This document shows, piece after piece, positions 47,776 to 57,209 of a stretch of DNA of 64,000 nucleotides. The stretch is from Lachnospiraceae bacterium EP-SM-12S-S03. Its GTDB lineage: Bacteria > Bacillota > Clostridia > Lachnospirales > Lachnospiraceae. The notes beneath the pieces were generated by a model. The model searched no databases and was not told the origin of the DNA. It was given only the letters and a program-made list of their open reading frames with translations. The stretch is taken from contig JAJBSL010000009.1 of assembly GCA_020540725.1 (NCBI GenBank), positions 25,671-89,670 on the forward strand, read 5' to 3'. Within the stretch, counting starts at the first letter, position 1; each line of letters begins with the position of its first letter. The position numbers were made by a program, and so were the translations under genes.

Positions 47776-48865
47776 TTTTATTTACCTCCAAAAATTCTTT
47801 GATGATCGCACATACTTTTTCAATATCTTCTTCATAAATCTCACCGATATTTCCAATGCGGAATGTATCTGCATCCGTCAGTTTTCCCGGATAGATCGCA
47901 TAGCCTCTTTCCTTGATATACTGATACATATCCGTAAATGAAAATGTATGATGTTCCGGATAGAAAAATGTCGTAATGATCGGTCCTTGATGGTCTTTGA
48001 TATAGGTATCGATCCCCATTTCTTTCATACGTTCGATCAAAAGATGATTGTTATCATAGTAGCGTTTACTTCTTGCCGGAATTCCGCCTTCTTCTTTCAT
48101 TTCTTCCAATGCTTTTGCAAAGGCAAGCACTACATGAGTCGGGGAAGTAAATCTCCATTTTCCGTCTTTATCCATAGTCTTCCACTGATCATACAGATCC
48201 AGCGACAGACTTCTCGCTTTTCCTTCGCTTGCGATCAGTTTTGCTTTGTTTGCAATAATAAATGAGAATCCCGGAACACCCTGAATGCATTTATTTGCGC
48301 TGCTGACGATAAAATCAATGCCCCACTCTTTGACCGGAATATCTACTCCGCCGAAACTACTCATGGCATCTACGATAAATGTTCGTCCGCTTTCTTTCAC
48401 CACTTTCCCCACTGCCTCAATGTCATTTAAAAGTCCGGATGTTGTCTCACTATGGATCATGGATACATGTGTGATGGAAGGATCCTTTTTAAGAATCTCT
48501 GCCACCTTCTTGGCATCCGGAATCTTGTTATATGGTTCACTGTATGTAGTATATGGAATTTTGGCATGTTTTGCAATATCCACCTGGCGCTCTCCATACG
48601 CACCGTTTGTCACAATCAGCACTTTCTCATCATCGCCGATCACACTTGTAAGAACAGACTCCACGCCGAAAGTTCCGCTTCCCTGCATCAAAACTACTGT
48701 GTAATCTTCATTATTTACATGGCCGAGTTCCAACAGTTCTTCTCTGATTTTTAACGTGATTGCTTTATAATCGTCATCCCACGTGCAATGGTCAAATAAC
48801 ATTTCTTTTTTTACATTTTCCGTTGTTGTAAGCGGTCCCGGTGTCAACAATTTATAATTTTTCAT
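47768..48865 (-). CDS. phnW: 2-aminoethylphosphonate-pyruvate transaminase
   Basis: 365-residue class V PLP aminotransferase that turns 2-aminoethylphosphonate plus pyruvate into phosphonoacetaldehyde plus alanine. LLTPGPLTTT at the start, VLMQGSGTFGVESVL, DAMSSFGGVDIPV and the PLP lysine in SSANKCIQGVPGFSF. Start at 48865 preferred to 48889 because AGGAG lies 10 bases before it. It follows the transporter gene by 30 bases and overlaps phnX. Confidence 0.96.
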   Translation of the reverse strand: MKNYKLLTPGPLTTTENVKKEMLFDHCTWDDDYKAITLKIREELLELGHVNNEDYTVVLMQGSGTFGVESVLTSVIGDDEKVLIVTNGAYGERQVDIAKHAKIPYTTYSEPYNKIPDAKKVAEILKKDPSITHVSMIHSETTSGLLNDIEAVGKVVKESGRTFIVDAMSSFGGVDIPVKEWGIDFIVSSANKCIQGVPGFSFIIANKAKLIASEGKARSLSLDLYDQWKTMDKDGKWRFTSPTHVVLAFAKALEEMKEEGGIPARSKRYYDNNHLLIERMKEMGIDTYIKDHQGPIITTFFYPEHHTFSFTDMYQYIKERGYAIYPGKLTDADTFRIGNIGEIYEEDIEKVCAIIKEFLEVNKSE

Positions 48866-48895
48866 CTTCTTTTTACTCCTCACCCACAAAATTTC

Positions 48896-51547
48896 CTACT
48901 TGCATTCTTCCGATAATTCCTGATGTTTTTCTAAAAGCTCTACTGTAAGAGGCTCTGCAAACACCTTCGGATTTGCGGAAAGATTTTCTGCATCTGTATT
49001 TTCTCCATTATAAAGGGCAAGCGGATAATAAGATTGTAATTCCTCTCTTCCCTCTTCAATGATGCATTCTGCCATTTTCATCGCTTTTGGATTCGTCTTG
49101 TCACCTTTGTCAAGCACTGCTACCGACTCAGTAAGACTAAAGTTTCCTTCTGCCGGATCTACATAATCAATTGGAAGTCCGTCTGCTTTGTCTGCAACGG
49201 CTTGCTGGCGAAGTCCAAACCCAATCGCAACTTCTCCCGCACGCACTTTTTTAAGCGGTGCAGAACCGGAATCTTCAATATGATCCCCCGCATTCTTATA
49301 GATGCCTTTCAGTACTTCTTTGGCGCCATCCTCTCCATACTCTGTAATAAGTCCCTGAATCAGTAACCACGCAGTAGAAGATGCTTTGATATCTGTTACG
49401 GAGATAAATCCTTTGTACTCTGGATTTGCTAAATCTTTCAAAGATGTCGGCATCGGCAGATCATTTTCTTTCATAACCTCTGTATTGACAATGATTGTTC
49501 CTTCCTGTGCTGTGATCGGTGCACAGTAAGATGGATATTCATCCAGCGTATCTGCCTCAAACCCAAGTTTTTGGAACATATGATTCTTCTTCTGGGCGCT
49601 GTCCACATAGAACGTACTCATTGTAACAAGATCTGCTTCCAGATTCGTTCCTTCTGCCATCAGCTTCCCTCCCAATTCCGATGTACCGAATGTCTGGAAC
49701 ACATACTGATCCTTGTATCCGTTGTCATCCAACGTTTTTTTCATCGCTTCAATCGCTTCATCATCTGCATTGGAATAAATAATTACCTGGTCATCTGCAC
49801 TGCTTTTTCCACAGCCTGCCATTCCCATTGCAGAAATCCCCATCACTGCTGCCAGCGCAAATGTTGCTACTTTTGTCATTTTCATTTTTCTTACCTTTTT
49901 CATCTCTATCACTTTCTCCTTTTTCTGATTTTTATTTGCAAGTTTTTGAAATGCATACTTACTTATAATATTGGTAAACAGAATCAATAAGGAAAGTACA
50001 AAAATCTCATTGAACTTATTGAAATACTGCAATTCTTTGATTTTTGTCGTAATCACCATCGTTCTTGTTCCCGCTATGAATATCACTGCACTGATCGTTA
50101 CCATTGCATTCACAAAATAGTAGCTGAATACCTCCAGCAAAGTGGAAAAAGCATTCGGTGTCACTACACGTATAATGGTTTTTGCCCAGTTATCTCCCAT
50201 CAGCATTGCGGTTGTCTCCCAGGATGCATTCATCTTAGAAAGAGAATTCTTCATCATCAGATACGGTGTGGAAAAGAAATGTATCGTATTACAGATGATA
50301 ATGATCGCAAACGTATTCTGCAGAGAAGTTCCCGAAAAACTAAACAGATATGCAAGACCAATCACCATTCCGGGAATCGTATTCGTAATCAGTGCAATGC
50401 TTTCAATTGTATTTTTCACTTTTTGGTTCACTGTGCTTCTCGCAGTAATCAGCGCTCCTCCATAGGCCATACAAGTTCCAATAAGGGCTGTCACTGCAGC
50501 GACTATAAGTGAATTTGCATATACACTTGAAAGGCTACTGTCTTCAAATACCGAAAGCACATGTTCCATTGTAAAATTCATGCGATATGGCCATTCATCC
50601 ACAAATGGGACAATAAAGATGACTGCAAATACCGCAAGAATGCTTACTATAACCGCCGCACTTACTATCGTGCAGAAAATATCCCGTCCCTTATTATCTT
50701 TCATCTCAATTGACGAAATTTTGTTGTATCTTACATTATATTTTTCCAAGATGTGAAGTACCGTAATACTGATTACAGAAGGCACCAGCATAATCAAAGC
50801 CACCACTGCTCCGTTTCCAAAATTCGGAATACTTCCAAGCATTTCCGTATAAAGAAGACTTGCCACAACTTCGTATCTGCCTCCTACCGAAGCAGGAATA
50901 CCAAAATCCGTAAAACACAAGAAAAAAGTCTGGATGAAAGACGCTGCCAATGTTCCGAGAAGCGGTCTTAAAATCGTCATCCCAAAGGTCTGCAACGGCG
51001 AATCTCCCATCAATCTGGAAACTACAATGAATTTCTTATCAATATACCCCATCGTATTATTGATCAGCATAAACGATATCGGAAGCGTATAAATCACATA
51101 GCCCAGAAGGAGTCCATTGAAACCGTAGATTTCAAACAACTGCTTTCCAAATAACTTTGTTAAAAGTCCCTGCTTTCCGAAAGAGTAAATAATCGCAAAT
51201 CCATATGTAATCGTCGGTAAAAGCATGGGAAGTACCGCGGCTTTTGTAATCAACGACTTATATTTTTCATTTATGTTCGTATAGTGCACTGTGTATGCCA
51301 TAAAAAATGCAATTCCCGTAGTGATTACCGCACTCACGGAAGATACCACAAAACTGTTCCCCAATGCTTTTACAAAACCTTTGGATGCGAATACATCTTT
51401 ATAATTATCTAGTGTAAAACCGGCACTTCCGTCAATTACAAAAGATTTCATCAGAAGACGTATAATCGGTACCGCAAGAAATATCAGAAAAAATATTGCA
51501 AGTACTGTAAAAATAATTTTAATCTCTTTGTTCTTTTTCTTCTGCAT
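48896..51547 (-). CDS. Fused ABC permease and substrate-binding lipoprotein for 2-aminoethylphosphonate
   Basis: One open frame of 883 residues. Residues 1 to about 545 form a two-module permease with about 12 membrane segments and two EAA-like loops (VVSRLMGDSPLQTFGMTIL, TAMLMGDNWAKTIIRV). From Met549 the frame begins a lipoprotein: MKKVRKMKMTK, a hydrophobic core and the lipobox AMGMAGC, then an extracellular binding protein (about 310 residues). Normally these are two genes. There is no stop between them, but AAGGAG lies 12 bases before the internal ATG at 49903, so both a fusion and a free lipoprotein may be made. ATPase gene upstream; phnW-phnX downstream fix the likely substrate. Confidence 0.85.
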   Translation of the reverse strand: MQKKKNKEIKIIFTVLAIFFLIFLAVPIIRLLMKSFVIDGSAGFTLDNYKDVFASKGFVKALGNSFVVSSVSAVITTGIAFFMAYTVHYTNINEKYKSLITKAAVLPMLLPTITYGFAIIYSFGKQGLLTKLFGKQLFEIYGFNGLLLGYVIYTLPISFMLINNTMGYIDKKFIVVSRLMGDSPLQTFGMTILRPLLGTLAASFIQTFFLCFTDFGIPASVGGRYEVVASLLYTEMLGSIPNFGNGAVVALIMLVPSVISITVLHILEKYNVRYNKISSIEMKDNKGRDIFCTIVSAAVIVSILAVFAVIFIVPFVDEWPYRMNFTMEHVLSVFEDSSLSSVYANSLIVAAVTALIGTCMAYGGALITARSTVNQKVKNTIESIALITNTIPGMVIGLAYLFSFSGTSLQNTFAIIIICNTIHFFSTPYLMMKNSLSKMNASWETTAMLMGDNWAKTIIRVVTPNAFSTLLEVFSYYFVNAMVTISAVIFIAGTRTMVITTKIKELQYFNKFNEIFVLSLLILFTNIISKYAFQKLANKNQKKEKVIEMKKVRKMKMTKVATFALAAVMGISAMGMAGCGKSSADDQVIIYSNADDEAIEAMKKTLDDNGYKDQYVFQTFGTSELGGKLMAEGTNLEADLVTMSTFYVDSAQKKNHMFQKLGFEADTLDEYPSYCAPITAQEGTIIVNTEVMKENDLPMPTSLKDLANPEYKGFISVTDIKASSTAWLLIQGLITEYGEDGAKEVLKGIYKNAGDHIEDSGSAPLKKVRAGEVAIGFGLRQQAVADKADGLPIDYVDPAEGNFSLTESVAVLDKGDKTNPKAMKMAECIIEEGREELQSYYPLALYNGENTDAENLSANPKVFAEPLTVELLEKHQELSEECK
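49901..49921 (-). promoter_or_regulatory. Internal ribosome binding site and start codon for a free binding lipoprotein
   Basis: AAGGAG at 49916-49921 followed after 12 bases by ATG (49901-49903), in frame with the upstream permease. The product would be 335 residues with a full lipoprotein signal peptide. Confidence 0.6.
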
Positions 51548-51558
51548 TCCAATACCTC

Positions 51559-52329
51559 TTATGCCGTCTGGACTTTTGCTTGATGCTCTGACGCAAACAG
51601 ACTATAGATATTGTTCTTCTTAATCTCAAGCTGGTTCAAAATAAATTTCTTCACAAAACTGTCTTTCGGTGTTTCGATAATTTCTTCCGGTTTACCGTAT
51701 TGCGCGATTTTTCCTTCATTCACGATCATCACTCTGTCCGAAAGTGTCAAGGCTTCCTCCGGATCATGCGTTACAATGATCGTTGTTAAATGAAACTCTT
51801 TCGCAATCGTTTTGATTCTGTCTTTGATCGACTCTTTGATCACTCCATCCAACGCACTCAGTGGTTCATCAAGGAGCAAAATCTCAGGTTTCATTACCAT
51901 CGTTCTTGCAAGCGCCACACGTTGTTTCTGACCTCCGGACAACTGATCGATTCTCTTATGGAGATGCTCTTCCAAACCAAGCAGATGAATCATATCCTCC
52001 ACTTCGTTTTTTGTGGAAATATTCGGTTTATTCCGAAGTCCATATGTGATATTCTGATACACATTCAGATTCGGAAATAATGCATAATCCTGGAATACGA
52101 TATTGAATCCCCTCTTTTCCATCGGCACATGTGTCAAATCTTTTCCATTGAAAATAATTTTCCCACTGTCCGCATCCGTAATTCCAAGAATCAGATTCAG
52201 AAGAGTTGTCTTACCACATCCTGAGGGTCCAAGAATCGAAACGATTTCACCGTCTTCAATTTCCAGATTAATATCATTTAAAATTGTCACATTATCATAA
52301 GACTTTTTGACATTCATAAGTTCTAACAT
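51559..52329 (-). CDS. ABC transporter ATPase for 2-aminoethylphosphonate (PhnT-like)
   Basis: 256 residues. Walker A LGPSGCGKTTLL, Q-loop FQDYALFPN, signature QLSGGQKQRVALAR, Walker B ILLLDEPLSALD, switch histidine IVTHD. Short, with a reduced C-terminal regulatory part compared with iron or sulfate ATPases. First gene of the phosphonate operon; the permease gene follows by 11 bases. Confidence 0.92.
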   Translation of the reverse strand: MLELMNVKKSYDNVTILNDINLEIEDGEIVSILGPSGCGKTTLLNLILGITDADSGKIIFNGKDLTHVPMEKRGFNIVFQDYALFPNLNVYQNITYGLRNKPNISTKNEVEDMIHLLGLEEHLHKRIDQLSGGQKQRVALARTMVMKPEILLLDEPLSALDGVIKESIKDRIKTIAKEFHLTTIIVTHDPEEALTLSDRVMIVNEGKIAQYGKPEEIIETPKDSFVKKFILNQLEIKKNNIYSLFASEHQAKVQTA

Positions 52330-52383
52330 ATTCTTTTCCTTTCATATCTTCATTCACGTTTTCTTGTTTTTTCAAACATGGTC

Positions 52384-52422
52384 ATTATAACAACTGCCAA
52401 GTTTTCTAACTATCATGCCAAG
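52384..52422 (-). promoter_or_regulatory. Upstream region of the phosphonate operon: extended -10 box and TGCCAAG repeats
   Basis: On the minus strand TGTTATAAT (extended -10) ends about 55 bases before the ATPase ATG; no good -35 box. CTTGGCA occurs twice with starts 21 bases apart (52395-52401 and 52416-52422), the spacing of an operator on one face of the helix. Confidence 0.45.
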
Positions 52423-52462
52423 GTCAAGTTTCCGTTAAAACTCTATGAACATCTGAAAGAAA

Positions 52463-52505
52463 AAAGCAGATTTATGTAAAATCCTTACATAAATCTGCTT
52501 CAAAA
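52463..52505 (-). terminator. Terminator of the aldo/keto reductase gene
   Basis: AAGCAGATTTATGTAA/TTACATAAATCTGCTT, a long perfect stem with T-run on the minus strand, 18 bases after the stop. Confidence 0.88.
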
Positions 52506-52517
52506 TTTAACAATACT

Positions 52518-53648
52518 TTATTTTTCCAACTTTTCTGTAAAATCTGCCATTGCCTCCGATATTTTAATTCCCTGGGGGCAGACTTTCTCACAACTTCTAC
52601 AGGCAATGCACTTTGACGGCCACTTTTCTTTCTCCACATTTTTTAAGACTGCCGGCTGAATGTTCCCTACTCCCGAAAACTGATTGTTATTATAGATTCC
52701 CAGAAGTCTTGGAATGTCAAGCTCCTTCGGACAATGTGTGATACAATATCTGCAGGCTGTACAAGGAAGCATTCTTCCCATCATACCATCTGCAATTTTT
52801 AAAATTACTTTTAACTCCTCTTCCGATAATGGCTTGTCTTCTTCAAATGTGGCAACATTTTCTTTCAACTGTGTGAAATTTGACATTCCGGAAAGAATCA
52901 TTTTCACATTTGGAATTGTCTGAAGAAACCGAAACGCCCATGCCGGGATGTTCTCATCCGGGCGAAGTTCCGAGAGCTCTTTCTCTGCTTCCACAGACAA
53001 TTCAGCAAGTTTCCCGCCCCGTAAAGGTTCCATTACCCATACCGGAATATCATATTCTTCCAGAAGTTCTACTTTTTCTTTCGCTTTCTGATAGGTCCAA
53101 TCCAGATAATTGATCTGAAGCTGACAGAACTCTATGTGCTCTCCGTATGCCTCAAGAAAACGTCTCATGACATTACAGTCTGCATGTGCAGAAAATCCAA
53201 GATGACGGATCCTTCCATTTTCTTTCTGCTTTAACAGATAATCCAAAAGCCCGTATTCCCGATTCAGATACCCATGAATATTTTCTTCTGTCACACTGTG
53301 GAACAAATAAAAGTCAAAATAGTCCACGCCGCATTTTTCCAACTGTTTTTCAAAAATTTCCTCAATCCTCTTGAAGTTCTCTAAATCATATCCCGGAAAC
53401 TTACTTGCTAGATAAAAGCTGTCCCGCGGATGTGCAGAAAGCACTTTCCCCATGACAGTCTCCGAATTTCCTTCGTGGTATCCCCATGCTGTATCATAAT
53501 AATTGACACCATGCTCCATGGCATAATCAACCATCTCCGCCGTTGCTTTTTCATCAATTTTAGAATTATCCCCATCCAACAACGGCAATCGCATTGTTCC
53601 AAGACCGAGCATAGATAACTTTATGTCTTTAAACTCTCTGTAAATCAT
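52518..53648 (-). CDS. Aldo/keto reductase with C-terminal 4Fe-4S domain
   Basis: 376 residues. AKR barrel with start LGLGTMRLPLL, active-site tyrosine in DTAWGYHEGNSE, FYLFHSV. C-terminal ferredoxin-type part with CTACRYCITHCP and CIACRSCEKVCPQGI (two clusters). This fused type is common in Clostridia; the substrate is unknown. GGGGGAAG ribosome binding site. Monocistronic, to judge from the strong terminator. Confidence 0.92.
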   Translation of the reverse strand: MIYREFKDIKLSMLGLGTMRLPLLDGDNSKIDEKATAEMVDYAMEHGVNYYDTAWGYHEGNSETVMGKVLSAHPRDSFYLASKFPGYDLENFKRIEEIFEKQLEKCGVDYFDFYLFHSVTEENIHGYLNREYGLLDYLLKQKENGRIRHLGFSAHADCNVMRRFLEAYGEHIEFCQLQINYLDWTYQKAKEKVELLEEYDIPVWVMEPLRGGKLAELSVEAEKELSELRPDENIPAWAFRFLQTIPNVKMILSGMSNFTQLKENVATFEEDKPLSEEELKVILKIADGMMGRMLPCTACRYCITHCPKELDIPRLLGIYNNNQFSGVGNIQPAVLKNVEKEKWPSKCIACRSCEKVCPQGIKISEAMADFTEKLEK

Positions 53649-53702
53649 GTCTCTTCCCCCATTTCAAATCGTTCTTTTATATTGCTATTGTATTACACAA
53701 TA

Positions 53703-54953
53703 TCACAGATTTCCATCCCGATTTTGCATCTTTTTCTTTAGTATCACATTCACCACAACACACATTGCCGGAAATAACGCTGCAATCAAAAGACCGGTTC
53801 GAAGTCCTGCCTGTTCTGTATTAAGCCCCGCAAGCCAGCGTGCATTTGTGACCCCTTTGGAAGTTACCATATCTGCCACGCTTCCAATCACGAAAGAACC
53901 CGCAGACGCTCCCACATCCCCACCTGCAGATATGAGGGCAAACATTGCTGCTCCTGCTTTCGGAAATGCTTTGGAAGCAACTACAACACTTCCAGGCCAT
54001 AAAAGACTGACAAAAAGTCCTGTTACAATGCAGGCTGCAATTCCTACATAAGGATTCCCACTTGTCGCTGCGATCATATAACTGACTGTTCCCAAAAAAG
54101 CGCCTCCAATCATTACTTTATGAATGGAAATCCGATCTCCCCATATTCCATAAGCCGTTCTTCCCATCGCCAGCATGAAAGAAAAACCGCACACACCGAT
54201 CATATCCCCCAGGATCTTCGGAAGATTCATTCCACGCTCAATAAACGCGGATGCCCATTGTGCCATCACAACTTCTGCGGATCCGCCTGTAATGATCGCC
54301 AATAATATCAGATGAAATACTCTGTCTTTCAAGAGCTCCGATACTTTCATCTTCTGTTCCCCACTCACTTTTTCATAAAGCGGAACTTTTGCAAAGAGCC
54401 ACACACTGATAAGCGGAACCACCGCCCAGAAACAAGTAATAATCTGCCAATATTCTTTTTCCATAAAATAGACAAACAATGTAGTGATCAAAACACTTAC
54501 AATTTGTCCCCATGCAAAGCAGGAATGCAACATGCTCATACTTTTTCCTTTTTTCTCTTCCGGTATCGGCAATGCATCCAAAATCGGACTCAAAAGCAGT
54601 TCCTGCAAACCTGCAGATGCCGCAAATACAAACATTCCGATACAAAATCCTACAAAGGGATTGTTCGGAAACAGCGCCGGTGCCGCTGCAAAAATCAGCA
54701 TCCCGATACAACTTAACACCGGCGCTCCCATCGCAAACCTTCGAAATCCATATTTTTCTACCGGCTTACTAAATAGCACATCGCTGACAACCTGTGTGAT
54801 AAAATTAATCGTAAGCAATACTGCAAACTGGGTATAGGTAATGCCATAAAGAGAACGGATCGGAATAAAAAAAATAGCAAATACCGATCCGGATGATTGC
54901 AGAAAATTTCCCAAATAGCATGCCTTGATTGTGTCTTTATACGTATATTTCAT
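53703..54953 (-). CDS. Major facilitator superfamily transporter
   Basis: 416 residues with about 12 hydrophobic segments, MFS topology. Charged loop FSKPVEKYGFRRFAMG after helix 2 takes the place of the usual GxxxDRxGRR motif, and MGRTAYGIWGDRIS is its second-half copy. Similar to fucose- or nucleoside-type MFS members in general shape, but the substrate cannot be read. It is next to a two-component system with a sugar-type binding protein, which hints at sugar uptake only. Confidence 0.82.
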   Translation of the reverse strand: MKYTYKDTIKACYLGNFLQSSGSVFAIFFIPIRSLYGITYTQFAVLLTINFITQVVSDVLFSKPVEKYGFRRFAMGAPVLSCIGMLIFAAAPALFPNNPFVGFCIGMFVFAASAGLQELLLSPILDALPIPEEKKGKSMSMLHSCFAWGQIVSVLITTLFVYFMEKEYWQIITCFWAVVPLISVWLFAKVPLYEKVSGEQKMKVSELLKDRVFHLILLAIITGGSAEVVMAQWASAFIERGMNLPKILGDMIGVCGFSFMLAMGRTAYGIWGDRISIHKVMIGGAFLGTVSYMIAATSGNPYVGIAACIVTGLFVSLLWPGSVVVASKAFPKAGAAMFALISAGGDVGASAGSFVIGSVADMVTSKGVTNARWLAGLNTEQAGLRTGLLIAALFPAMCVVVNVILKKKMQNRDGNL

Positions 54954-55028
54954 TTTCTCTAACCTCTGACCCTCTCTTTCTTTTTATAAATGTTACCCCA
55001 TCAGATGGTATGATAAGTAAATCTTTAT

Positions 55029-55826
55029 CTATCCGAGCTTTTTATTCCGATACTCATTAGCTGACATTCCCGTATATTTTTTAAATACACGAGAAAAGTG
55101 GGCAATATCAAAAAAACCTACCATATCAGCCACATCTCCAACACGAAGTGACGGATCTTTCAATAATTTCTTTGCTTCGCATATTCTTGTCTCATTTAAA
55201 AGTTCGTTAAAATTCTTCTTTGTATGGCGGTTCAAAAGTTTGCTTAAATGCCACTGACTTACATACATCTTTTCAGCAAGTTCACCAAGCGTCAATCTCT
55301 CGGCATAATGTTCTTCCAAATACTCCAATGCATTCTTTACAAGAAAACTTCCTGCTGTACCGTGGTTTTCCTCTTCTGCTCCCGAAATTTCCTCCGTATT
55401 CAAAGATGCATGCTCCTGATTTTCCTTACTTTTCAATGTATCTACCATATACTGTACTGCTTCTTCCAGTTCTGCAAGGTTCGACGGCTTTAACAGGAAC
55501 CTACATACGCCAAGTTTAATCGCCATCTGCGCAAAATCAAAATCTCTGTATCCTGTCAATATCGTGATCATCATATCCTTATGTTCTACACGCAGTCCTG
55601 CAATCATTTGCAATCCCTGCATTCCGGGCATAGCAATATCAGAGAATACAATATCCGGATTCTTCTCTTCTATCAGTTCCATTCCTTCATTTCCATCAAA
55701 TGCAGTACCTACAAGTTGACACCCATACTTATCCCACTTAATAACTTTGGAAAGTCCTTCCACAATAATCGGCTCATCATCAATAATTACTACTTTAAAC
55801 AATTTGTTTGCACTATTTATTTCCAT
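55029..55826 (-). CDS. Response regulator, YesN/AraC type
   Basis: 265 residues. Receiver domain with VVIIDDEPIIVEG, phospho-acceptor Asp63 (VFSDIAMPG) and ILTGYRDF, then a C-terminal AraC helix-turn-helix pair (LGELAEKMYVSQWHLSKLLNR and VGDVADMVGFFDIAHFSRVFKKYTG). Shorter than most YesN proteins as the linker is reduced. Partner of the YesM-type kinase two genes upstream. Likely controls sugar transport or the neighbouring MFS gene. Confidence 0.92.
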   Translation of the reverse strand: MEINSANKLFKVVIIDDEPIIVEGLSKVIKWDKYGCQLVGTAFDGNEGMELIEEKNPDIVFSDIAMPGMQGLQMIAGLRVEHKDMMITILTGYRDFDFAQMAIKLGVCRFLLKPSNLAELEEAVQYMVDTLKSKENQEHASLNTEEISGAEEENHGTAGSFLVKNALEYLEEHYAERLTLGELAEKMYVSQWHLSKLLNRHTKKNFNELLNETRICEAKKLLKDPSLRVGDVADMVGFFDIAHFSRVFKKYTGMSANEYRNKKLG

Positions 55827-55848
55827 CTTCCCATCCTCTGATTCTCTC

Positions 55849-57192
55849 TTATTCTGCAGTCTGTTTTGTATATTCTGAAATTCCTTCTGCTACTGCATCT
55901 TCAGCACTTACCTCTCCCATTACAATCCGGGGCATGCCGTCAAAAGTAGACTCTCTGCATTCTCCGTCAAAAAAGTCCTGAGCCGCTACCGTAAGAGATG
56001 TTGCCCCTTCCATCATTTCAATTGCTTTCATCTGAAGCGAATTAAATTTTTCCGGATTTACATCCGGTGCATTTTTCAATGCTGATGCTGTATGTTCCGC
56101 AAAATCCGCTACCATTTGATCTGAAGTCATATATTTCACAAAGTCAACTGCCACTTCACGCTTCGCTTCATCTTCCCACGCTTTTGTAGAAATGTAATAT
56201 CCCATAGAAAGTCCACCAATCAAATCGGTTGCTTTTCTTTTGCCCATTGTAGGAACGTAGGTAACTGTAAATTTATCAAGCTTCTCTCGGTCAAGAGTAG
56301 AATCGTCATCCGGATCCGATTGACAAGCCGACACAATTCCACCTACTTTCCACGAACCATCAATCAGAAATGCGGCTTTATCACTTGTAAAAAGTGCAAA
56401 TGTCTCATCATCTTTTGCAGATAGTGTATTTTCCGGAAAATATCCTTTCTCATACAATTCCTTCACATCCTTCATTCCTTCTATCCATGCCGGTCCATTC
56501 CCTGTCTTCACATCTTTTGGAATCTTCCGATGAGTTTCTGGTTCCGTATGATTGAAGATACTGTATTCCCACAAATAATGCGGAATTTCACCGAGGGCTG
56601 CTGCAATGGGCGTATATCCGGCCTCTTTAATCTTCTCACAATCGTCCAAGAATTCATCCCACGTATAATCCGGTCCAGGCACTTCCACTCCCGCCGCATC
56701 CATTACTTCTTGATTGCAGAACATGGCCTCCCAGTATCCATTTACCGGAACTGTATATTTCTTTCCATCCACAAGAGACGGAACAAGGAAATCATCTTCC
56801 ATATTTCCGGCATAGTCCGGATACTCTTTCCGAATCGTATCAATGGAAACAACCTTTCCTTCTTCAATAAACGAATTGGCATCTGCACCGCTAAAGAAGA
56901 ACAGTACATCCGGCTCTGATCCCACCTGAAAATCTGTCTTAATTCTCGCTTTAAATGTCTCATCCGACGTTGCAGACGAGTCATTGATTTTCACTCCTGT
57001 CTCTTCTTCAAAGGCACTGATCGCACCCTTATACCTCTGTGCATTTCCGTCTTCTCCTGCAAATGTAGTAATGACACTAAGTGACAACTCTTCTTTCAGA
57101 TTGCCCTCAGACCCTTTTTTCGTCCCACATCCAACTATCAAAAAAGAAATCAATATTCCTATAACTATTAAAGAAACTGTTTTTCCTTTCAT
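55849..57192 (-). CDS. Extracellular sugar-type substrate-binding lipoprotein
   Basis: 447 residues. Lipoprotein signal peptide with lipobox FLIVGC (Cys at about 22), then a family 1 solute-binding fold (LSVITTFAGEDGNAQRYKGAISAFEEETG, PDVLFFFSGADANSFIEEGKV, GYWEAMFCNQEVM). Start at 57192 with GGGAGG upstream. Lies between the kinase and the regulator genes, and no ABC permease genes are near, so it may feed a permease elsewhere or serve the sensor. Ligand unknown. Confidence 0.88.
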   Translation of the reverse strand: MKGKTVSLIVIGILISFLIVGCGTKKGSEGNLKEELSLSVITTFAGEDGNAQRYKGAISAFEEETGVKINDSSATSDETFKARIKTDFQVGSEPDVLFFFSGADANSFIEEGKVVSIDTIRKEYPDYAGNMEDDFLVPSLVDGKKYTVPVNGYWEAMFCNQEVMDAAGVEVPGPDYTWDEFLDDCEKIKEAGYTPIAAALGEIPHYLWEYSIFNHTEPETHRKIPKDVKTGNGPAWIEGMKDVKELYEKGYFPENTLSAKDDETFALFTSDKAAFLIDGSWKVGGIVSACQSDPDDDSTLDREKLDKFTVTYVPTMGKRKATDLIGGLSMGYYISTKAWEDEAKREVAVDFVKYMTSDQMVADFAEHTASALKNAPDVNPEKFNSLQMKAIEMMEGATSLTVAAQDFFDGECRESTFDGMPRIVMGEVSAEDAVAEGISEYTKQTAE

Positions 57193-57209
57193 CGTTTGCC
57201 TCCCTTTTC

